Assembly: GCA_031553535.1 (NCBI GenBank)
Contig: JAVBLM010000008.1
Coordinates: 1-64,000 of the forward strand
From: JAIROC01 sp031553535
GTDB taxonomy: Bacteria > Bacteroidota > Bacteroidia > Bacteroidales > WCHB1-69
DNA length: 64,000 nt
Direction: 5' to 3'
Below the pieces are notes generated by a model. The model searched no databases. It was not told the DNA's origin and was given only the letters and a program-made list of their open reading frames with translations. Below, piece after piece: positions 37,021 through 46,157 of this stretch. Each line of letters opens with the position of its first letter. Positions within the stretch are counted from its first letter, which is position 1. The position numbers and the translations under genes are program-made.

Positions 37021-37189
37021 TCTGTCCCGTCCTAAAATAGGTTGACACAAAATCGATCTATAATGAGTAAATATCAGCAACAAGGTCAACCACCTTGCCG
37101 GACAGGGGTAATTTACCCATTTCTTTTTCATCATGGCAAATTCGATGATATTCAATAAAAGAAGTGCACCTCCAGATATATTTCTTCAT
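37021..37189 (-). other. insertion-sequence-like end and a 43-codon frame
   Basis: TGTCCCGTCCTAAAATAGG (37022-37040), with TTGACA next, resembles the terminal sequence of insertion elements I have seen in Bacteroides-type genomes; this is recall, not a search. On the minus strand a frame from ATG 37189 to TAG 37058 encodes 43 residues (starts MKKYIWRCTSFIEYH, ends GKVVDLVADIYSL). I know no family for it. It may be the stub of a transposon gene. Confidence 0.25.
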
Positions 37190-37245
37190 TCATGTTAAAG
37201 TAATATTGTTCATTTTTCGGTTGATAATTTTCTTAGAATAATTTA

Positions 37246-37275
37246 TTGACTGCATAAAAAAAGGGGATAATTTTG
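37246..37275 (+). promoter_or_regulatory. exbBD promoter (TTG-N19-TAATTTTG)
   Basis: TTG at 37246-37248 and TAATTTTG at 37268-37275 have the ideal 19-base gap of Bacteroidetes promoters. The exbB ATG at 37312 is 36 bases downstream, which also rules out the upstream in-frame start at 37273. Confidence 0.75.
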
Positions 37276-37311
37276 TTCACATTTTTTAGCAAATATAAAA
37301 ATTCATTAACT

Positions 37312-37998
37312 ATGATTCCTTTACAAATAAACACAGAACAAATTGAAAAAGCGATTCCCCCTATCTCTGAAAACTACCTTAGCCTGCTCATGAAAGGAGG
37401 CTGGATAATAGTTCCTCTTCTTCTCCTTTCATTAATAGCAATATACCTTATTGTTTACAAAACTATTGCATTGAAAAAACTAGGAAAAAAAGATTCCTCA
37501 TGGTTTACCTATGTGATGGATCAAATCCGGTCCGGGAAAATGGAAATTGCCGCAAAGTACAGCCGGGAAAAAGAATATGCCTATTGTCAAGTGATAGCAG
37601 AAGGAATTGAATCGGTTGAAAAACCCGAAGATGAGATTCAAACAAATATGGAAACGGAAGCACGTGTTCAGGTAGCCAGGCTTGAAAGCCAGATGAATTA
37701 CCTGGGTATTATTGCATCCGTAGCTCCTATGCTGGGATTCTTGGGTACTATTTTCGGAGTTATCAAGATATTCTACAATATTTCCATAACCAATGATTTG
37801 AATATTGCAAGTATTTCGGATGGGTTGTATCAAAAAATGATTTGTTCGGGTGTGGGTTTGCTTGTAGGCATTATCGCTTATTCGGGATATCATATCCTCA
37901 ATAATCAGATTGATAAAATCGTATTAACAATTGATAAGTATTCAAACGAAGTCTTGGGTGCACTTAAAGAATACAAACGATTTATAAAAATCAGATAA
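37312..37998 (+). CDS. exbB: ExbB/TolQ-type proton channel protein
   Basis: 228 residues. A MotA/TolQ/ExbB family inner-membrane protein that, with ExbD, turns proton motive force into motion, usually of TonB across the periplasm. Three membrane spans: about 27-49 (WIIVPLLLLSLIAIYLIVYK), and two in the conserved core (LGIIASVAPMLGFLGTIFGV and IGSGVGLLVG-like MICSGVGLLVGIIAYSGYHI). The APMLGFLGTIFGV segment is the family signature. Start chosen at the ATG just after the promoter. ExbD follows 12 bases later. No TonB is near, so the pair may feed a TonB elsewhere. It is not the T9SS motor, which is GldL/GldM. Confidence 0.92.
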   Translation: MIPLQINTEQIEKAIPPISENYLSLLMKGGWIIVPLLLLSLIAIYLIVYKTIALKKLGKKDSSWFTYVMDQIRSGKMEIAAKYSREKEYAYCQVIAEGIESVEKPEDEIQTNMETEARVQVARLESQMNYLGIIASVAPMLGFLGTIFGVIKIFYNISITNDLNIASISDGLYQKMICSGVGLLVGIIAYSGYHILNNQIDKIVLTIDKYSNEVLGALKEYKRFIKIR

Positions 37999-38010
37999 TT
38001 CTTCTTAGAG

Positions 38011-38421
38011 ATGAAAATAGAACGTAAAAAGTCAAGATCGGCAGAGGTATATACTGCATCATTGAACGATATTATGTTTTTCTTGTTGCTGTTTTTTCTT
38101 ATCATATCCACCATGGTAACACCTGCAACCATTCGGGTATTGCTACCCAATTCAACAACTTCGGAAAGTTCGGTTGTGAAAAAAATGGTTACGGTTACCA
38201 TAACGGAAGATCTCCGGTATTTTATAGATCAACAAGAGATTCCTTTTGAAGAAATAGAACCCCGGCTTGTATCTATTATAAGTACCAAGCAGGAAAATGA
38301 AGAGATTCGGGCAGTTATCGAAGCGGATAGATCCCTTAATTTGCAGGATGTAGTCAATATTCTGGATATCGGAAACAAATTACAGCTTAAAATGGTTTTG
38401 TATACCAAAAAAGAAAGATAA
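38011..38421 (+). CDS. exbD: ExbD/TolR-type protein
   Basis: 136 residues with a short basic N-terminus (KIERKKSRSAEVYTASLND), one membrane helix (IMFFLLLFFLIISTMV) carrying the conserved Asp just before it (LNDIMFFLL), and a periplasmic domain ending VVNILDIGNKLQLKMVLYTKK. It forms the stator with ExbB. Same operon, 12-base gap. A fragment of a diverged second copy of codons for residues about 76-98 lies at 43733-43803. Confidence 0.92.
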   Translation: MKIERKKSRSAEVYTASLNDIMFFLLLFFLIISTMVTPATIRVLLPNSTTSESSVVKKMVTVTITEDLRYFIDQQEIPFEEIEPRLVSIISTKQENEEIRAVIEADRSLNLQDVVNILDIGNKLQLKMVLYTKKER

Positions 38422-38677
38422 ATTTATGCTATCCAGATAGATTTTAATACGTTACCTGTCCATCGGAGGCTGTAAAATAAGTTAACTAAGCGGTAATTCA
38501 ACATAGGATTTTTCTATGTTCAATCTATCCAAACAGGCTATAAATTATCAGGAACTAACAGGTAACGCCTGTAAAGATAAAACAACCAAGGTCAAGAACC
38601 TTGATCGAACGAGATTATAAATGTAATATAATTGAGTTTAGAGATGAAATGTTATATTATCATAAATAAAACAATAA
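38422..38677. other. convergent intergenic region after exbD
   Basis: Contains a hairpin, AACATAG - GATTTTT - CTATGTT (38500-38520), a candidate exbBD terminator without a trailing T-run. Bases 38560-38605 (CAGGTAACGCCTGTAAAGAT, then AACAACCAAGGTCAAGAACC) resemble 32690-32740, a dispersed short repeat. No gene. Confidence 0.5.
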
Positions 38678-38716
38678 AAGGGATGTCTAAAACTTTTTAA
38701 ACATCCCTTGATTTTT
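38678..38716 (-). terminator. hairpin terminator between convergent genes
   Basis: AAGGGATGT (38678-38686) and ACATCCCTT (38701-38709) form a 9-bp stem, extendable through AAA/TTT. On the minus strand it is followed by TTATTGTTTTATTT, and on the plus strand by GATTTTT, so it may serve both directions. It sits 60 bases past the stop of the minus-strand gene. Confidence 0.65.
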
Positions 38717-38776
38717 AAAAGATCAATTATAATCCTTGTTATACGATGTATGTATTACGTCTTATTTTCTATAGGT

Positions 38777-41700
38777 TTAATTTTTTATAAACTTTCCTGT
38801 TCCGATTACTTCCCTGTTAGTGGAAACCTTATAAAAATACATACCTTTTGGCAAATTTGCTATGTTAATAGTATTTGTTCCTTCCTGCAAGATGTGATTG
38901 CCGATAAGTTTGCTGTCAAATGTATATATTTCCAGACTGCCGGTCTGAAGTCCGTTTATTGTAAAGTAAATATTGTCCGAACTTGGATTGGGATATACTT
39001 TAATTTCCACTTTATTTTCAAACGAAACAATGGACGTTGTCTCTTTTGTAAGGTTAATACGATAGATGTATTGACTTTCCCCATCCTCAGCAGTAACAAC
39101 TACCTGTATTAGCCCCGGAATAGCAGCCGGAGGTATGATTTGATAGGTAGCGTTGGAATCGTTCAATTCTGCTGTCACAAATGGTATTCCTGAATAATCT
39201 ACCGGTAGTTTATAATTATAGTTTCGGGTATTAGGAACAAAATTTGCCAGTGGCTCACCATTTATAGAAATGCTTTTTGCCTGTGCATCATTATTTTTTC
39301 GAATAATAAAAAGTAGCTGATATACTCTCTTATCGCCATTAAGTGCGGTAACTTCCACTTTGGCAGTATCAGCAAATTGCAATATATTTGTAATGCTCAT
39401 AATCGCTTTTTGATCTTCGGTAATTGCATCCGTTACAACAGGGAGTTCGGCTGTCCCATAAGGCAAGAATACTTCGTAAAAATGTACATCTTTTCTAAAT
39501 CCCGCCAAAGTGGCTCCATCTATGGTAATTCCTGATAAATAATTATTGTCGCCTGCTTCCATACTGAAAGAAATCGTATAGGTACGGCTAATTGTAGTAT
39601 CGCCTGCATATACTTTTACAATGGTTATACCTGGATACTGACTCATATGCGTATATTCTATTCGTGCATCAGGCTGGGTGGCATGGGCAGTAACTACAGG
39701 CAACGTTTCCGTCCCGTATTCATGTTCTATAAAATATCCCAATAGATCAACATGAAAACCTTCAACAGTTACACCGTTTATCCTTAAGTCGGACAGAAGC
39801 GCTTCTGTGGAGAGCTCAACCTCGAAATTTACCGTATAGGTTAAGGTATCCGCATAATCAAAGGTAATGAATGTCAATTGAATTTGCCCATTAGGTAAAG
39901 ACAATACATTTTGTGTTGCCTGTGTTCTGCTATCTTCACGCACATACTCCAGGAAGGGAATCTCTGTTGTCGCTATAGGGAGGCGTACATTATATACCAA
40001 GGTTTGAGGATCGAAATTTGGTACCGGAATACTTGTCGCACCAAGTTTATACGACAGAGAGGCAATATTAACATTTCCTTCACGGATAAAATGAATCGTG
40101 TAGGAAATGGAATTATCTCCATCTTCGGAAGTTACTTGAATTTGTGCCTGCCAGGATGTCTGTGTTGCCTGTGCAATCTGAACAACCGTATTTTTCCAGT
40201 CAGCAGTAGCAGTTATTGCAAAAGGCTGTACTGTGCCAAAGGGTAAAGTAACATAATAAGTTGTTGTGTCAGGATGAAAATCCGGAATAGAACTACCGTT
40301 ATAACTGATATCTGTTAATAATGTGTTTCCCGATTCTATTCTTTCAAAAGTGATAGAATAGCTCCTTTCCGTTAAATCCTCTGCCGTAACAGTTACTGTC
40401 CCCGTCAGGACATTGGTTGTGCCGGGTTGTTCGTCTATTGTAAATTCCGCACGGTTATCCGACAATACGATGTCTGTGATAGTTGGAGTTCCTTCGGTTT
40501 CTGCCGGAAGAGGAATTGCTATCTCTGTTCCGTTATTGCTTATTGCATACGTATAGTGTTGGTTGTTATATTCATATTTAACCGTATCCATAGAGGTTAC
40601 CGGGGATAATTCCCTTGTGAAATTAACAGTATAAGTAGCCGTATAATCCTCATCTTCGGCGGTAACAGTAACAATAGCCGTTCCTACAATAGTATCTATT
40701 TGTCTAACGTCAACCGTTGCAAAAGGGTGTGTAGTAGTTGCTTCAACTACAGGGATATTCAATTCCATATAAGGTAATTCCACATCATAAGAAAATGTTT
40801 GCGGGTTAAAATCCTGCAACGATATGCCGTTAACTTGTAAATCTGTCAAAGTGGTATCTGTATTTTTTACCAACCGGAAGCTTATCGTATACATTTTTAT
40901 AACCGTCATACTTTCGGAAAGTAAATACACTTTACCCTGATAAGGAAGCGTAGTTGGTTGAGAACATAATACAGTTGCCGTTTCTAAATTAGGGATGGCA
41001 GAAATCTGTGGCGGCGTTGTTGTAGAATAAGGTATATCCACCGTATAAGAATAAACGTTAGAACTAAAGCCCGGGATAGTCACATTGTCATATTGTATAG
41101 CCTGTATATAAAGATCTCCTACATCATAGCTTATAGAATAGGTTTTCGTAGCGATTCCATTTTCTGCAATTACTGTAATCCTGGTAGTATCTAATAAAGA
41201 TATTGCCGGAGTTATGATTATATTTTCCTCCGCAAGATACTGAAAGTTTGGAGTAACAGCAATCTCAGGAACTGAAGCAGCATTAGAGGGCAATGTAACT
41301 GTGTAATCTTCTATATTGGGAGCAAACCCCATAACCTGATTTCCGTTATAAGTTATGTTGCTAAGCGTCGCATCTGTTGAAAGGGTTGCTTTAAAAGGTA
41401 TTCTATATGTTTTGGAGGTAATACCATCATTGGCAGTAAGTGTTACGATAGCAGTATCATTTCTATTTCCGGGTTGAACAATATTAACGGTAGGAGGAGC
41501 TATACTGCCAGCAGCCAAACCATAAACTACAACTTCGGGTGGGACGTTAGGCCCAACAGGTATCGTTACTGTTGATGTGGTAATAGTATTTGTATTATTG
41601 TTATTTGTACTCGTAATATTTACTCCACTATTTTGATTAGTTGATCCGTTATAATTATATCTTATACCGTTATTATTACCGGTTGCCAAATAGCAGTTCG

Positions 41701-43534
41701 TGTTTTTTAGTACAATTTTATATTTTTGCTCTGTGATTCCATCTTGAGCTGTTACTGTGAAATAATTCGTATCTGGACAATATACCGTACTTGCAGGAGT
41801 CCTATCGAATGTTGCAGCACCGCAAGTCCAGGTAGGTGTTATTGTTTGAGCAGAAGTAAAAGAGAATGCCTTTTCATAAACAGTTTGCCCTGTAACTTGA
41901 GTGATATCATACGAATTTCCACCACTGAATCTGAATCTGGTAAAAGAAACATCATCACTGTTAAAGATAAAATTTATCGTATATGTTGCTTGGGCACCAT
42001 TTTCTGCTGTTACTTCAATCGTTGCAGTTTTTGTTGTTGTAATTGCTTGGGTATATTTAACAGTTGCCCATGGACTTGATGTACTATACGTAACAGTCGG
42101 AATATTACCGTTAGCAGTTACACATGTTGTAACATTATAATTATATTCAAATGTTTCGGCATCAAAATTAGGAATATCGACATTGCCTACTTTTAACCAA
42201 GATAGCGTTGAATCTGTAGATATTGATTTTGAAAAAGTCAATGTATAAGTTTTCAGGCTATAGTCTTGTGCTCTTACCCTGATACTGCCGACCGAATTTA
42301 CGCTTGTTGGCTGATTGATACTGTATATTGTGGCATTTGGATCGTTTAAAACAATATCCTCCGCTCTGATTTGCGGAATACGTACTTCTTCGGGATCTGT
42401 TAATGTTATTGCAGTATTTGATACAGTAGAGCTAAAGCCCGGTACAGGGATACTAGTTAGTCCATCCAGTGTATAACCCAATGAAGCTATCGTGTTATCA
42501 TAGGAACTTCCTGAAGCATAATGTATCTTATATTCTTTGCTTGTCCCATCTTCAGCAGTTACTAAAATAGAGGTATAACCGCCATCGGCATCTCCATTCT
42601 CTCCTGTTACATTTCTAACAACTGCATTTGCATTAGGATTATGGGTTTCCAAGACAGGTAAAATATCTCCCTCATCGTATGGAAAGGCATAAGGTGAAGC
42701 GCCCGTTAATGCAGGTCCCGGATAATCCAAAACATCTTTTTCAAATCCTGCAATAGTAGTTCCATTAACTTTTAAATCAGAGAGCCATGAACTATATATT
42801 AATTCTACATCCGTTACATATAATGCATCTCCGACAGTTCCTTGCCCTGCCGTTTTATTTGTAGTAAATGTTACTAAAATATTGGCAGGAGACGAAGTAG
42901 AGGGTCCATTATAAACAAAGGGTAGTTTATATTCTATCCAAGTTCCGTTGGCCCCAACCCTGTTGAAATTTAAAGTAGCGTTTCCTAACCGATGGGAAGC
43001 ACTTCCTCCTGTTCCTTCAGGGTCATGATAATTATAATCATCGTGTATGACGGCATTCATTCTGGCAGAGTCTGCGAGGGAACTGTTCACACATTTCGCC
43101 CAGAAACGGATAGAATCGGGTTTGCCCATTATTGGAGTGCTGTATTCGGAATTACTTACATCCGTGTAATTATAATTACCATTTGCATCGGTAGCAGTCG
43201 CGGAGTTGGCACTTACACGGCCGGTGGTCATTTGTCCGTTTTGTTTAATTTTAAAAATAACTACAGTGATTTCTACACATTTTAGTTGAGCACTATAGGT
43301 AATACCCGGTACAGGAGGAACATCTGTACTTTGGAAAACACATTTTCCAGGTGTAGTGTTATATGAGCCTGTCGCTCCATTTTTCATAGAATTCCAATAC
43401 TGGGCATGTTCTGCCGTTGCTCCTACACTAACCCAGTTGGACATATCGCCATTACGAAGATGATACTGTGCCTTAACCGGCAATTGTAAAACAAACAAAG
43501 TTGTCAAAACTAGAAAAAACTTATTGTAACTCAT
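38777..43534 (-). CDS. PCMD and cadherin-like repeat protein with T9SS sorting domain
   Basis: 1,585 residues. Signal peptide 1-22 (SYNKFFLVLTTLFVLQLPVKA). Residues about 24-255 look like the Bacteroidetes putative carbohydrate metabolism domain (PCMD): NGDMSNWVSVG at the start, then GKPDSIRFWAKC and a WIEYKLPFVY strand. The rest is about thirteen repeats of 85-95 residues of the cadherin-like beta-sandwich type, each with an L-V-NG start, a GF-P-T--Y-V-LPYG core and ending in VTAEDG--Y-I-F. The last 75 residues are a type A sorting domain (VKVYPNPSSDN-like, then LPKGMYFYKVSTNREV and GKFIKN). It should be surface-exported. A glycan-binding or adhesive role is inferred. It differs in family and strand from the giants. 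Confidence 0.88.
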   Translation of the reverse strand: MSYNKFFLVLTTLFVLQLPVKAQYHLRNGDMSNWVSVGATAEHAQYWNSMKNGATGSYNTTPGKCVFQSTDVPPVPGITYSAQLKCVEITVVIFKIKQNGQMTTGRVSANSATATDANGNYNYTDVSNSEYSTPIMGKPDSIRFWAKCVNSSLADSARMNAVIHDDYNYHDPEGTGGSASHRLGNATLNFNRVGANGTWIEYKLPFVYNGPSTSSPANILVTFTTNKTAGQGTVGDALYVTDVELIYSSWLSDLKVNGTTIAGFEKDVLDYPGPALTGASPYAFPYDEGDILPVLETHNPNANAVVRNVTGENGDADGGYTSILVTAEDGTSKEYKIHYASGSSYDNTIASLGYTLDGLTSIPVPGFSSTVSNTAITLTDPEEVRIPQIRAEDIVLNDPNATIYSINQPTSVNSVGSIRVRAQDYSLKTYTLTFSKSISTDSTLSWLKVGNVDIPNFDAETFEYNYNVTTCVTANGNIPTVTYSTSSPWATVKYTQAITTTKTATIEVTAENGAQATYTINFIFNSDDVSFTRFRFSGGNSYDITQVTGQTVYEKAFSFTSAQTITPTWTCGAATFDRTPASTVYCPDTNYFTVTAQDGITEQKYKIVLKNTNCYLATGNNNGIRYNYNGSTNQNSGVNITSTNNNNTNTITTSTVTIPVGPNVPPEVVVYGLAAGSIAPPTVNIVQPGNRNDTAIVTLTANDGITSKTYRIPFKATLSTDATLSNITYNGNQVMGFAPNIEDYTVTLPSNAASVPEIAVTPNFQYLAEENIIITPAISLLDTTRITVIAENGIATKTYSISYDVGDLYIQAIQYDNVTIPGFSSNVYSYTVDIPYSTTTPPQISAIPNLETATVLCSQPTTLPYQGKVYLLSESMTVIKMYTISFRLVKNTDTTLTDLQVNGISLQDFNPQTFSYDVELPYMELNIPVVEATTTHPFATVDVRQIDTIVGTAIVTVTAEDEDYTATYTVNFTRELSPVTSMDTVKYEYNNQHYTYAISNNGTEIAIPLPAETEGTPTITDIVLSDNRAEFTIDEQPGTTNVLTGTVTVTAEDLTERSYSITFERIESGNTLLTDISYNGSSIPDFHPDTTTYYVTLPFGTVQPFAITATADWKNTVVQIAQATQTSWQAQIQVTSEDGDNSISYTIHFIREGNVNIASLSYKLGATSIPVPNFDPQTLVYNVRLPIATTEIPFLEYVREDSRTQATQNVLSLPNGQIQLTFITFDYADTLTYTVNFEVELSTEALLSDLRINGVTVEGFHVDLLGYFIEHEYGTETLPVVTAHATQPDARIEYTHMSQYPGITIVKVYAGDTTISRTYTISFSMEAGDNNYLSGITIDGATLAGFRKDVHFYEVFLPYGTAELPVVTDAITEDQKAIMSITNILQFADTAKVEVTALNGDKRVYQLLFIIRKNNDAQAKSISINGEPLANFVPNTRNYNYKLPVDYSGIPFVTAELNDSNATYQIIPPAAIPGLIQVVVTAEDGESQYIYRINLTKETTSIVSFENKVEIKVYPNPSSDNIYFTINGLQTGSLEIYTFDSKLIGNHILQEGTNTINIANLPKGMYFYKVSTNREVIGTGKFIKN

Positions 43535-43576
43535 TGTTAAAAGATTTTGTTAAAAATGTTTTTTAAAAAAAGCTTG

Positions 43577-43584
43577 CAAAAGTA
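43577..43584 (-). promoter_or_regulatory. -7 promoter element (TACTTTTG) of the cadherin-like gene
   Basis: Plus-strand CAAAAGTA reads TACTTTTG on the minus strand, matching TAnnTTTG, 43 bases before the ATG at 43534. The -33 region is not clear. Confidence 0.5.
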
Positions 43585-43732
43585 TCCTTTTTTTCAATAC
43601 TCTTTTAAAAAGTTAATTATGAAATTTTCAGGATGAATACAATAAACAATACAGCCCTGATAGAGCTATTCCGAGGGCAACATTTTAAGGCATAGCCGAC
43701 AGGCTTAACTCATTTTCGTATCAAGAAAAAAA

Positions 43733-43803
43733 CAGGGATTCCTTTCGAAGAAATAGAACCCCGGATTGTATCTATTATAAGTGCCAAGCAGGAGAATGAA
43801 GCT
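43733..43803 (+). pseudogene. fragment of a second exbD copy
   Basis: About 66 bases match exbD around 38236-38301 with roughly six differences. The frame still reads IPFEEIEPRIVSIISAKQEN against IPFEEIEPRLVSIISTKQEN. The changes are two synonymous plus Leu to Ile and Thr to Ala, suggesting a fragment of a diverged functional paralogue rather than a recent copy. Confidence 0.8.
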
Positions 43804-43855
43804 CCTAACTAACATACTGTCGTCAATAACGCTCCTAACCAACAGATTGCCGTCA
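43801..43855. repeat. two 25-base direct repeats, 30-bp period
   Basis: GCTCCTAACTAACATACTGT at 43801 and GCTCCTAACCAACAGATTGC at 43831, each continued by CGTCA, differ at a few positions. Confidence 0.65.
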
Positions 43856-44292
43856 TGCTGAACTTGTTTCAGCATCCCCTGCATAAAAGCAATAAACAAG
43901 GGGGTGACGTGAAAAAGAAGCGTCATTGCTGAGGAGTGAGGTACGAGCAACATAGCAACCGAACTTGCAAGCGTAACGGAGTTAATCCCAATAAAAGAAC
44001 TATTTTGTGTCGGCTTTTGATAATTTCTCTATCCGGATGGATGTTTTCAATACAGTATGTCTTTTTATCGTAATTTCCGGCAAAATAATCAAAATAATAT
44101 TGAATTAATATTTTTATTTACAACAATCAAACCATCTCTCATTATCTTTTTATTTAAATATGTATTTTTATATAAAATTGACCGATTTACCAGACATTAC
44201 AAATAGATAATATTCCTTTCCTGCGCAATATCTTTCTTTTTTAATTATTGAAAAAATATTTTACATTTTGTTATTTTGTATTAAAAATTGTT

Positions 44293-44300
44293 TATCTTTG
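44293..44300 (+). promoter_or_regulatory. -7 promoter element (TATCTTTG) before the microsatellite region
   Basis: TATCTTTG is the most typical form of the Bacteroidetes -7 box; a TTG lies 22 bases upstream (44268-44270). An ATG at 44329 opens a 96-codon frame that runs into the first (AC) tract and translates as a Thr-His run. No protein family is recognisable, so the promoter may belong to a decayed gene. Confidence 0.5.
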
Positions 44301-44337
44301 CAGCGTGAATTTACAATAAATAACTGGTATGAATTAT

Positions 44338-44519
44338 AAAACAGCATTTCCTTTCTCTCTTACTCCCTTAAATTATAGAGGAATGACTATTTCCTTTCAT
44401 ACTATGTGTGGTTTCTCACGTGTTGTATGCGAGGTGCAAAATGTGCTATCCCTCTTTAAGGTGTTTCTCCAACAATTTATGTTTGAAAATAGCAAAAATA
44501 AAAGTGTGGATTATTTGGT
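44338..44519. repeat. degenerate segment homologous to 16721-16897
   Basis: Both share CCCTTAAATTATAGAGGAATG-type sequence (TTAAATTATAGAGGAATG exact), a TTCTTACGTGTT/TTCTCACGTGTT block, a TTTCCAACAGTTTATG/TTCTCCAACAATTTATG block and a GTGGGGATTATTTGG/GTGTGGATTATTTGG end. No intact frame is common to both copies. Confidence 0.65.
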
Positions 44520-44535
44520 TTTTCAAAATAAAAGT

Positions 44536-44601
<66 letters not shown>

Positions 44602-44697
44602 GCACCAAGCGCGAAATAGAAATTCTCGCGCGCGATTATATTTTTTAAAATATAACAAATAAAACTGTTTTTTATTTTTTTTTTAAAAATAAAAGAG

Positions 44698-44761
<64 letters not shown>

Positions 44762-45068
44762 CGCACCTAGCGCGTAATTCATATTCGCGGGCGCGTAAAT
44801 TATTCTCCCCCTTATACTTAGGGAGCCATTACTATTTTCTAAAATTTCGATTTTTTAATCCGGATAGAGGTAATTCTTATGGTTTAAAGCCGCTCTTAAA
44901 GGCGATTATTCCGGTAAAAAGTGGGAAACGCTGTTACTTTTGCCATGACGAGGGGAAAAAGCATTTTCTCCTTCAAAAGGGAGCTGGAGGAATGTCTTGT
45001 TCTCTACCAATAACAACGTTTTTATTTCTATCCTTTACCTATTACTTGTTTCTTTCCGGTCTTAAAAC

Positions 45069-45257
45069 TTTCCGACTGTTCGGAAAGTACCCCGGCATTT
45101 ACTTTGAAGGTTTCCGGGAAGTCGGAAAGTCTCCCAGTGTTTACTTTGGAAGTTTCCGGAAGACCGGAAAGCATCCCGGTATTCACTTTGAGGGTTTCCG
45201 GAAGGTCGGAAACCTCCAAAGTAAATGCTTTGCTTGTTTCCGAACGTTCGGACGGCT
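45069..45257 (+). repeat. array of five 42-bp palindromic repeats (array 2)
   Basis: The TTTCCG half of each palindrome starts at 45069, 45111, 45153, 45195 and 45237, an exact 42-bp period. Cores are inverted repeats such as TTTCCGGAAGACCGGAAAG and TTTCCGAACGTTCGGA. Between them is a TTTACTTTGGAAG-like arm. Orientation, arm, core and period match array 1 (137-388). The plus frame again gives a 14-residue repeat (F-TLEVSGR-E---V), close to FHLEVSGKSENVKN in array 1. The array ends 175 bases before the DUF6261 gene. Confidence 0.88.
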
Positions 45258-45431
45258 TTTCCAAAGGGATAGAATGGCAAAAATAAGAACTTTCCTCTTT
45301 CAAAAAGGATTCAAAGATATTTTTCTTACCTGTTTCTGTAAATCGAAGCGATATTCTCTTGCTTTCGGCTTTAGCTGAAGGGAAAGGGACGTTTCCGCAA
45401 TAATAAATAATAACCAATAAAATAAATAGTT

Positions 45432-46157
45432 ATGAAGATTAAACGAATAGACACCCAATCACTCCGCAACAACGAACATTTCCAGTGCCAGACCGAGTTC
45501 AAAGTCCTGGTAATAGAATATGACCCCATCGTATTAAAGATCGAAAACCTTTATCAGGGAAGTTATTTACCGTTTTATGCCCAGGAAGATGAGGCAATCT
45601 TCAAAATCATGAAAGGTTCATTTACCGAAGCCCGTATGGAAGTCGACCGGCAACGGGACAGTGCCTTTCGTGGAATGATACATATGAATAAGGCAGCTCT
45701 CAATCATTTTGATTCCGAAGTGGTAGCCTCGGCAAAACGATTAAAAATACTGTTCGATACCTATGACAATATTTCCGATATGCCTTTGCAGGAAGAAACT
45801 TCGGCTATTTACAATCTCTTGCAGGAACTTGACGGGAATTATAATGAAGATATGTACAGGGTAAGGCTGGAAGACTGGAAAGACAAACTGCAACAGGATA
45901 ACGATGCCTATCAGGCCTTGGTTAAACAGGGATATGAGGAAGAAGTCAGCAGAACGGAACTGAAGATGAAAGAAGTGCGCATAAAAGTCGACCAGGTGTA
46001 CCGTCAGATTATTGAACGCCTGGAAGCTCTGATGCTGATAGAAGGGGAAAGCAATTACATCGGATTTGTTTCCCGGTTGAATATCCAACTCGAACATTAT
46101 GCAGATATCCTCGCCCAACGGGAAGGACGTAATGCAGCGGAAGAAGGGGAAGAGTGA
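45432..46157 (+). CDS. DUF6261 family protein
   Basis: 241 residues, normal for this Bacteroidetes family of unknown function. The N-terminus KIKRIDTQSLRNNEHFQCQT and the segments RDSAFRGMIHMNKAALNHF, AKRLKILFDTY and EETSAIYNLLQELDGNY are family hallmarks. The fold looks all-helical, with an acidic C-terminus (AAEEGEE), no signal peptide and no membrane segment, so it should be cytoplasmic. It sits alone, just after the 42-bp palindromic array and about 400 bases before giant E. Cys20 in place of a more usual Phe is the only oddity I see. Family recognition is from memory; function is unknown. Confidence 0.82.
   Translation: MKIKRIDTQSLRNNEHFQCQTEFKVLVIEYDPIVLKIENLYQGSYLPFYAQEDEAIFKIMKGSFTEARMEVDRQRDSAFRGMIHMNKAALNHFDSEVVASAKRLKILFDTYDNISDMPLQEETSAIYNLLQELDGNYNEDMYRVRLEDWKDKLQQDNDAYQALVKQGYEEEVSRTELKMKEVRIKVDQVYRQIIERLEALMLIEGESNYIGFVSRLNIQLEHYADILAQREGRNAAEEGEE

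Larger units (their letters stand above)
43620..44292. other. repeat-rich intergenic region
   Basis: No gene. In order: an exbD fragment (43733-43803), a 30-bp tandem duplication (43801-43855), the dispersed repeat TCATGCTGAACTTGTTTCAG (43854-43873) that recurs at 46361, and a copy of the ACTTGCAAGC..GGAGTTAATCC segment (about 43968-44001) also found at 16334. The last 250 bases are AT-rich. Confidence 0.6.

Noticed and set aside
37312..38421. ExbB/ExbD as the T9SS motor
   Set aside because: The T9SS motor is GldL/GldM (PorL/PorM), which differs in size and sequence; these two are standard TolQ/ExbB and TolR/ExbD proteins.
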